From Bacteroidetes bacterium ADurb.Bin174 (GTDB taxonomy: Bacteria > Bacteroidota > Bacteroidia > Bacteroidales > Paludibacteraceae): a stretch of DNA of 64,000 bases. The notes under the pieces were generated by a model. It saw only the letters and a list, made by a program, of their open reading frames with translations. It did no database searches and was not told where the DNA came from. Every line of letters begins with the position of its first letter. Positions within the stretch are counted from its first letter, which is position 1. The position numbers were made by a program, and so were the translations under genes. Shown here one piece after another: positions 61,358 through 64,000 of the stretch. Location: NCBI GenBank assembly GCA_002070265.1, contig MWCX01000036.1, positions 1-64,000 of the forward strand. Direction: 5' to 3'.

Positions 61358-61369
61358 TGAGACAGCCCC
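61358..61369 (-). repeat. MITE-type terminal motif downstream of rmuC
   Basis: TGAGACAGCCCC, reverse complement of GGGGCTGTCTCA. Confidence 0.55.
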
Positions 61370-61411
61370 TACTATAGTTATATTTTGTATTACACATTAA
61401 AAAATTACATC

Positions 61412-61726
61412 ATGGATCAACAAAAAAAGCCCACACAACTTAATATTGAATTAAGTCCTGAAATTGCAGAAGGCATTTATTCCAATCTTGCCATCATATC
61501 CCATTCAACTTCAGAATTTGTTATTGATTTTGTCAGAATTATGCCCGGAACACCCAAGGCAAATGTAAAATCACGAATTATTCTAACTCCCGAGCACGCC
61601 AAAAGACTTTTATTTGCTTTGCAGGAAAACATAGCCAAGTATGAAGCCCAGAACGGCAAGATAAAAATTTCCGAATCTCAGATGACACCGCCTATTCCAA
61701 TGGGATTTGGAGGGGGAGAAGCTTAG
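61412..61726 (+). CDS. DUF3467 family protein
   Basis: 104 residues from the ATG at 61412 (an upstream in-frame ATG at 61385 is less likely). The family pattern is present: L-N-I-E-L-S-P-E-I-A-E-G-x-Y-S-N-L, SEFVIDFVRIMPG and V-x-S-R-I-I-L-T-P-E-H-A-K-R-L. Function unknown. Its stop overlaps the convergent glycosylase gene's stop by 4 bp. Confidence 0.88.
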   Translation: MDQQKKPTQLNIELSPEIAEGIYSNLAIISHSTSEFVIDFVRIMPGTPKANVKSRIILTPEHAKRLLFALQENIAKYEAQNGKIKISESQMTPPIPMGFGGGEA

Positions 61727-62238
61727 TCTGAAGATATTGTAAATCTCCAGGGGATATTTTTCCAATATTCTCCGGCATAATCAATTCCTATGCGAGGTGA
61801 GGATTCGTAATTTGTAACGAGAGGAGCATCTTCTATCCAGATGCGTTTTGATTGCCTTAAGTCTTCACCGTTGAAACTTCGATCAATTTCTAAAATTTTT
61901 CCGACCCGCCCCGGACCCTTTGTTTTGTTTAGAGATCTAATCAGAACAGCTTCAGGATGATTGATGTTTCCGGAAACGATATTCAACATTTGGTACATAC
62001 CATAAATTAGATAAACATACAACACACCGCCTTCTGCGTATAGTGTTTCGGTACGTGGTGTTCTACCTTTACTGGCATGACAGGCAAGATCTTCCGTGCC
62101 CATGTATGCCTCCGTTTCAGTAATGATAAATTTTTCAACAAAGCCGTCAGGATAAGAACGAACCAAAATTTTACCTAACAACGCTTTGGCTAAAGATACC
62201 GCATCTTGTTGAAAAAAATTATCGCTGATACGACTCAT
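61723..62238 (-). CDS. DNA-3-methyladenine glycosylase, AAG/MPG family
   Basis: Excises alkylated purines. 171 residues, a short but usual bacterial size. ETEAYMGTEDLACHASKG holds the catalytic Glu; the YLIYGMYQMLNIV block and RVGKILEIDRSFNGEDL follow; the DNA-intercalating Tyr lies in the YVYLIYGMY block. Oriented away from rpsL. Confidence 0.93.
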   Translation of the reverse strand: MSRISDNFFQQDAVSLAKALLGKILVRSYPDGFVEKFIITETEAYMGTEDLACHASKGRTPRTETLYAEGGVLYVYLIYGMYQMLNIVSGNINHPEAVLIRSLNKTKGPGRVGKILEIDRSFNGEDLRQSKRIWIEDAPLVTNYESSPRIGIDYAGEYWKNIPWRFTISSD

Positions 62239-62280
62239 GTATTATTTATTATTGTATTAAACACCCAAATTTTCTAACCT

Positions 62281-62371
62281 CGAAACTCAGAACTCAAAAC
62301 TCAAAACTCAGAACTCAGAACTCAAAACTCGGAACTCGGAACTCGGAACTCGGAACTCGGAACTCAAAAGT
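62281..62371. repeat. Tandem heptamer array (CRRAACT type)
   Basis: Thirteen consecutive 7-bp units in perfect register: CGAAACT, CAGAACT, CAAAACT, CAAAACT, CAGAACT, CAGAACT, CAAAACT, five CGGAACT, then CAAAAGT. It abuts a MITE right end (AAGTAACGCAGTAGTTGG, 62368-62397). The stretch 62239-62538 has no gene. Confidence 0.9.
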
Positions 62372-62457
62372 AACGCAGTAGTTGGCTGTTTATGACAAAA
62401 AGCCATGAAACAACAAAAATACAAGAATAATTTTATGTATAAAAAAACACCCTACTA

Positions 62458-62488
62458 CTTGTAGGTTAAAAATCTTTTTGTAACTTTG
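62458..62488 (+). promoter_or_regulatory. Promoter of the str operon
   Basis: CTTG (near TTTG) at 62458-62461, 19-bp spacer, TAACTTTG at 62481-62488; rpsL starts 51 bp later. Confidence 0.7.
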
Positions 62489-62538
62489 CAGCCCGTTTTG
62501 GGATTTTTTTTTGAATAAACAGTATAAACTAATTTTAA

Positions 62539-62919
62539 ATGCCTACAATTCAACAGTTAGTTAGAAAAGGAAGAACGGTAATTACCGATACAAGTAAGTC
62601 TCCGGCTTTGGATTCTTGTCCGCAGCGCCGCGGAGTTTGTGTGCGTGTATATACCACTACTCCTAAAAAGCCAAACTCTGCCATGCGGAAGGTGGCGCGT
62701 GTACGTTTGACTAACCAAAAGGAAGTGAATGCTTACATTCCAGGTGAAGGTCATAATTTGCAAGAGCACTCAATTGTGATGGTTCGCGGCGGACGTGTAA
62801 AAGATCTTCCCGGTGTTCGTTATCACGTAGTTCGAGGTTCGTTAGATACAGCCGGTGTTGCCGGTCGTACACAACGTCGTTCAAAATACGGTACTAAGCG
62901 TCCGAAACAGACGAAATAA
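62539..62919 (+). CDS. rpsL: 30S ribosomal protein S12
   Basis: 126 residues with the decoding-centre blocks [18 protein letters not shown] and [11 protein letters not shown] and the DLPGVRYH loop containing the Asp that is methylthiolated in many bacteria. The Lys residues at the streptomycin-resistance sites are the sensitive-type residues (in TPKKPN and VKDLPG). First gene of the str operon. Confidence 0.98.
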   Translation: MPTIQQLVRKGRTVITDTSKSPALDSCPQRRGVCVRVYTTTPKKPNSAMRKVARVRLTNQKEVNAYIPGEGHNLQEHSIVMVRGGRVKDLPGVRYHVVRGSLDTAGVAGRTQRRSKYGTKRPKQTK

Positions 62920-63077
62920 AAAGTAAATTTATAAATACTAAATAAGTATAAGAGAGATTTAAAAATCAAGTTATAAACTTGTTTTACCGGTAGCAGATGA
63001 AGGTTGAGTAAACAGCTTAGCGGAGCATGTTGAAGCGAGACTAAAGAGCAACCAAAAACAAACAATTTTTTTAAAAA
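62920..63077 (+). promoter_or_regulatory. rpsL-rpsG intercistronic leader with possible hairpins
   Basis: 158 bp without a gene. CAAGTT/AACTTG forms a hairpin near 62967-62981, followed by a GC-richer stretch (ACCGGTAGCAGATGAAGG, AGCTTAGCGGAGC) and an A-rich end. In E. coli, S7 binds the rpsL-rpsG junction; this may be the equivalent (inference). Confidence 0.35.
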
Positions 63078-63554
63078 ATGAGAAAGTCGAAACCAAAGAA
63101 ACGGGTTATCCTACCCGATCCCGTTTTCAACGAGTCGATGGTTACCCAATTTGTGAACCACTTAATGTTCGATGGCAAAAAATCAATTGCTTTCGATATT
63201 TTCTATTCCTCTTTAGAAGTTGTGAAAAACAAACTTCCAAACGAAGATAAAACTCCCCTCGAAATCTGGAAGAAAGCGCTCGAAAATGTTACCCCCTTGG
63301 TAGAAGTTAAATCACGCCGTGTCGGCGGAGCAACATTCCAGGTTCCTACAGAAATCCGACCGGACAGGAAGGAATCAGTTTCAATGAAAAATCTTATATT
63401 GTATGCACGTAAGCGTGGTGGACGTTCGATGGCTGAGAAATTAGCTGCTGAGATTATTGATGCGTACAACAGCCAAGGTGGAGCTTTTAAACGTAAAGAA
63501 GATATGCACCGAATGGCAGAAGCAAACCGTGCTTTTGCTCACTTTAGATTCTAA
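63078..63554 (+). CDS. rpsG: 30S ribosomal protein S7
   Basis: 158 residues; primary binder of the 3' major domain of 16S rRNA. The blocks [36 protein letters not shown] and the C-terminal [19 protein letters not shown] are complete. Followed by fusA after 44 bp. Confidence 0.98.
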   Translation: MRKSKPKKRVILPDPVFNESMVTQFVNHLMFDGKKSIAFDIFYSSLEVVKNKLPNEDKTPLEIWKKALENVTPLVEVKSRRVGGATFQVPTEIRPDRKESVSMKNLILYARKRGGRSMAEKLAAEIIDAYNSQGGAFKRKEDMHRMAEANRAFAHFRF

Positions 63555-63598
63555 TTCATTTGTAAAGCACAAATAAATTTGGAAATACACTGTAATTA

Positions 63599-64000
63599 AT
63601 GGCTCAAGATTTAAAATATAACAGAAATATCGGTATTATGGCGCACATCGATGCCGGAAAGACGACTACATCAGAACGGATATTGTATTATACCGGTCTG
63701 ACGCATAAAGTCGGAGAAGTGCATGATGGTGCTGCTACCATGGACTGGATGGCACAGGAGCAGGAAAGGGGCATTACCATTACCTCCGCTGCCACTACAA
63801 CGTCTTGGGTCTATCAAGGAAATAAATATAAAATCAATTTAATCGACACTCCCGGACACGTTGATTTTACAGTAGAAGTTGAACGTTCATTACGCATTTT
63901 AGATGGCGCCATTGCTACGTTTTGTGCCGTAGGAGGTGTTGAGCCTCAGTCGGAGACCGTATGGCATCAGGCTGACAAGTACAATGTTCCACGCATCTGT
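63599..64000 (+). CDS. fusA: Elongation factor G, 5' part (cut by window end)
   Basis: 134 codons of an open frame starting ATG GCT CAA GAT. G1 [10 protein letters not shown], the [14 protein letters not shown] switch region (G2), G3 [12 protein letters not shown] and the [15 protein letters not shown] stretch are canonical. This is the true EF-G; the protein at 36640-38799 is a divergent paralogue. Confidence 0.97.
   Translation, partial: MAQDLKYNRNIGIMAHIDAGKTTTSERILYYTGLTHKVGEVHDGAATMDWMAQEQERGITITSAATTTSWVYQGNKYKINLIDTPGHVDFTVEVERSLRILDGAIATFCAVGGVEPQSETVWHQADKYNVPRIC

Noticed and set aside
62281-62371. Possible CRISPR array
   Set aside because: Unit is 7 bp with no spacers; it is a simple tandem repeat.

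Overview
The window reads as chromosomal DNA of a Bacteroidetes bacterium, most likely an anaerobic Bacteroidales. The grounds are: TAnnTTTG -7 boxes (several with TTTG about 19 bp upstream) before many genes and weak Shine-Dalgarno sites; a Rho with a long charged N-terminal insert; an AraC-terminated hybrid histidine kinase; SusD-like, DUF3078, PorT-like and GldI-like envelope proteins; an NfnAB-type transhydrogenase pair; and the rpsL-rpsG-fusA cluster. The species cannot be named from this sequence alone.

Layout. 1-4300: the 3' part of a hybrid two-component regulator, then a scarred accessory strip with a tyrosine-recombinase remnant, a DUF4143 ATPase, tRNA-Asp and an IS30-type transposase remnant. 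4300-13134: housekeeping genes (HD protein, DUF3078 protein, yraN, pyrE, argH, def, ruvX, SRP RNA, nth, ribH, a TPR protein). 13135-15199: a candidate structured RNA with a long closing stem (6S-like) and a second DUF4143 ATPase. 15200-27022: uvrB, pfkA, lipA, a lipoprotein gene broken by an in-frame stop, ispE, dnaB, rho, fabG. 27048-33104: a ClpB without its N-domain, a Fic protein behind palindromic operator-like sites, a lipoprotein/SusD fusion and tRNA-Leu. 33145-41464: THUMP methyltransferase, cysE, an NadR-type kinase, a PAP2 phosphatase, an EF-G paralogue and nfnBA. 41509-44933: two tandem lipoprotein serpins and a higBA toxin-antitoxin pair. 44941-53259: ahcY, a TatD-like hydrolase, S41 protease, pnuC, mdh, an outer-membrane barrel and a glycosyltransferase. 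53260-62238: a Rieske-like lipoprotein; a minus-strand run murF, coiled-coil protein, LutB-tail protein, GldI-like FKBP, TPM protein, LemA; then a PorT-like barrel, rmuC, DUF3467 and a 3-methyladenine glycosylase. 62458-64000: the start of the str operon.

Three repeat classes run through the intergenic DNA: tandem heptamers (AACNAAG- and CRRAACT-type arrays), GC-rich degenerate strings such as GGAACCCGGAACCC, and a MITE-like family with GGGGCTGTCTCA ends, one copy of which is nested in a second dispersed repeat. Some of these enter genes: the stop codon and tail of nth and the tail of the S41 protease are made of repeat sequence, and a terminator carries a MITE end.

I found no CRISPR array, no complete insertion sequence, no prophage and no obvious multi-gene defence or biosynthetic system. 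The items most worth a second look are the 6S-like RNA candidate, the MITE/heptamer repeat system, the serpin pair that differs in its reactive loop, the cysteine-depleted LutB-tail protein inside an envelope operon, the SusD fusion without SusC, and the Fic gene with its operator cluster.
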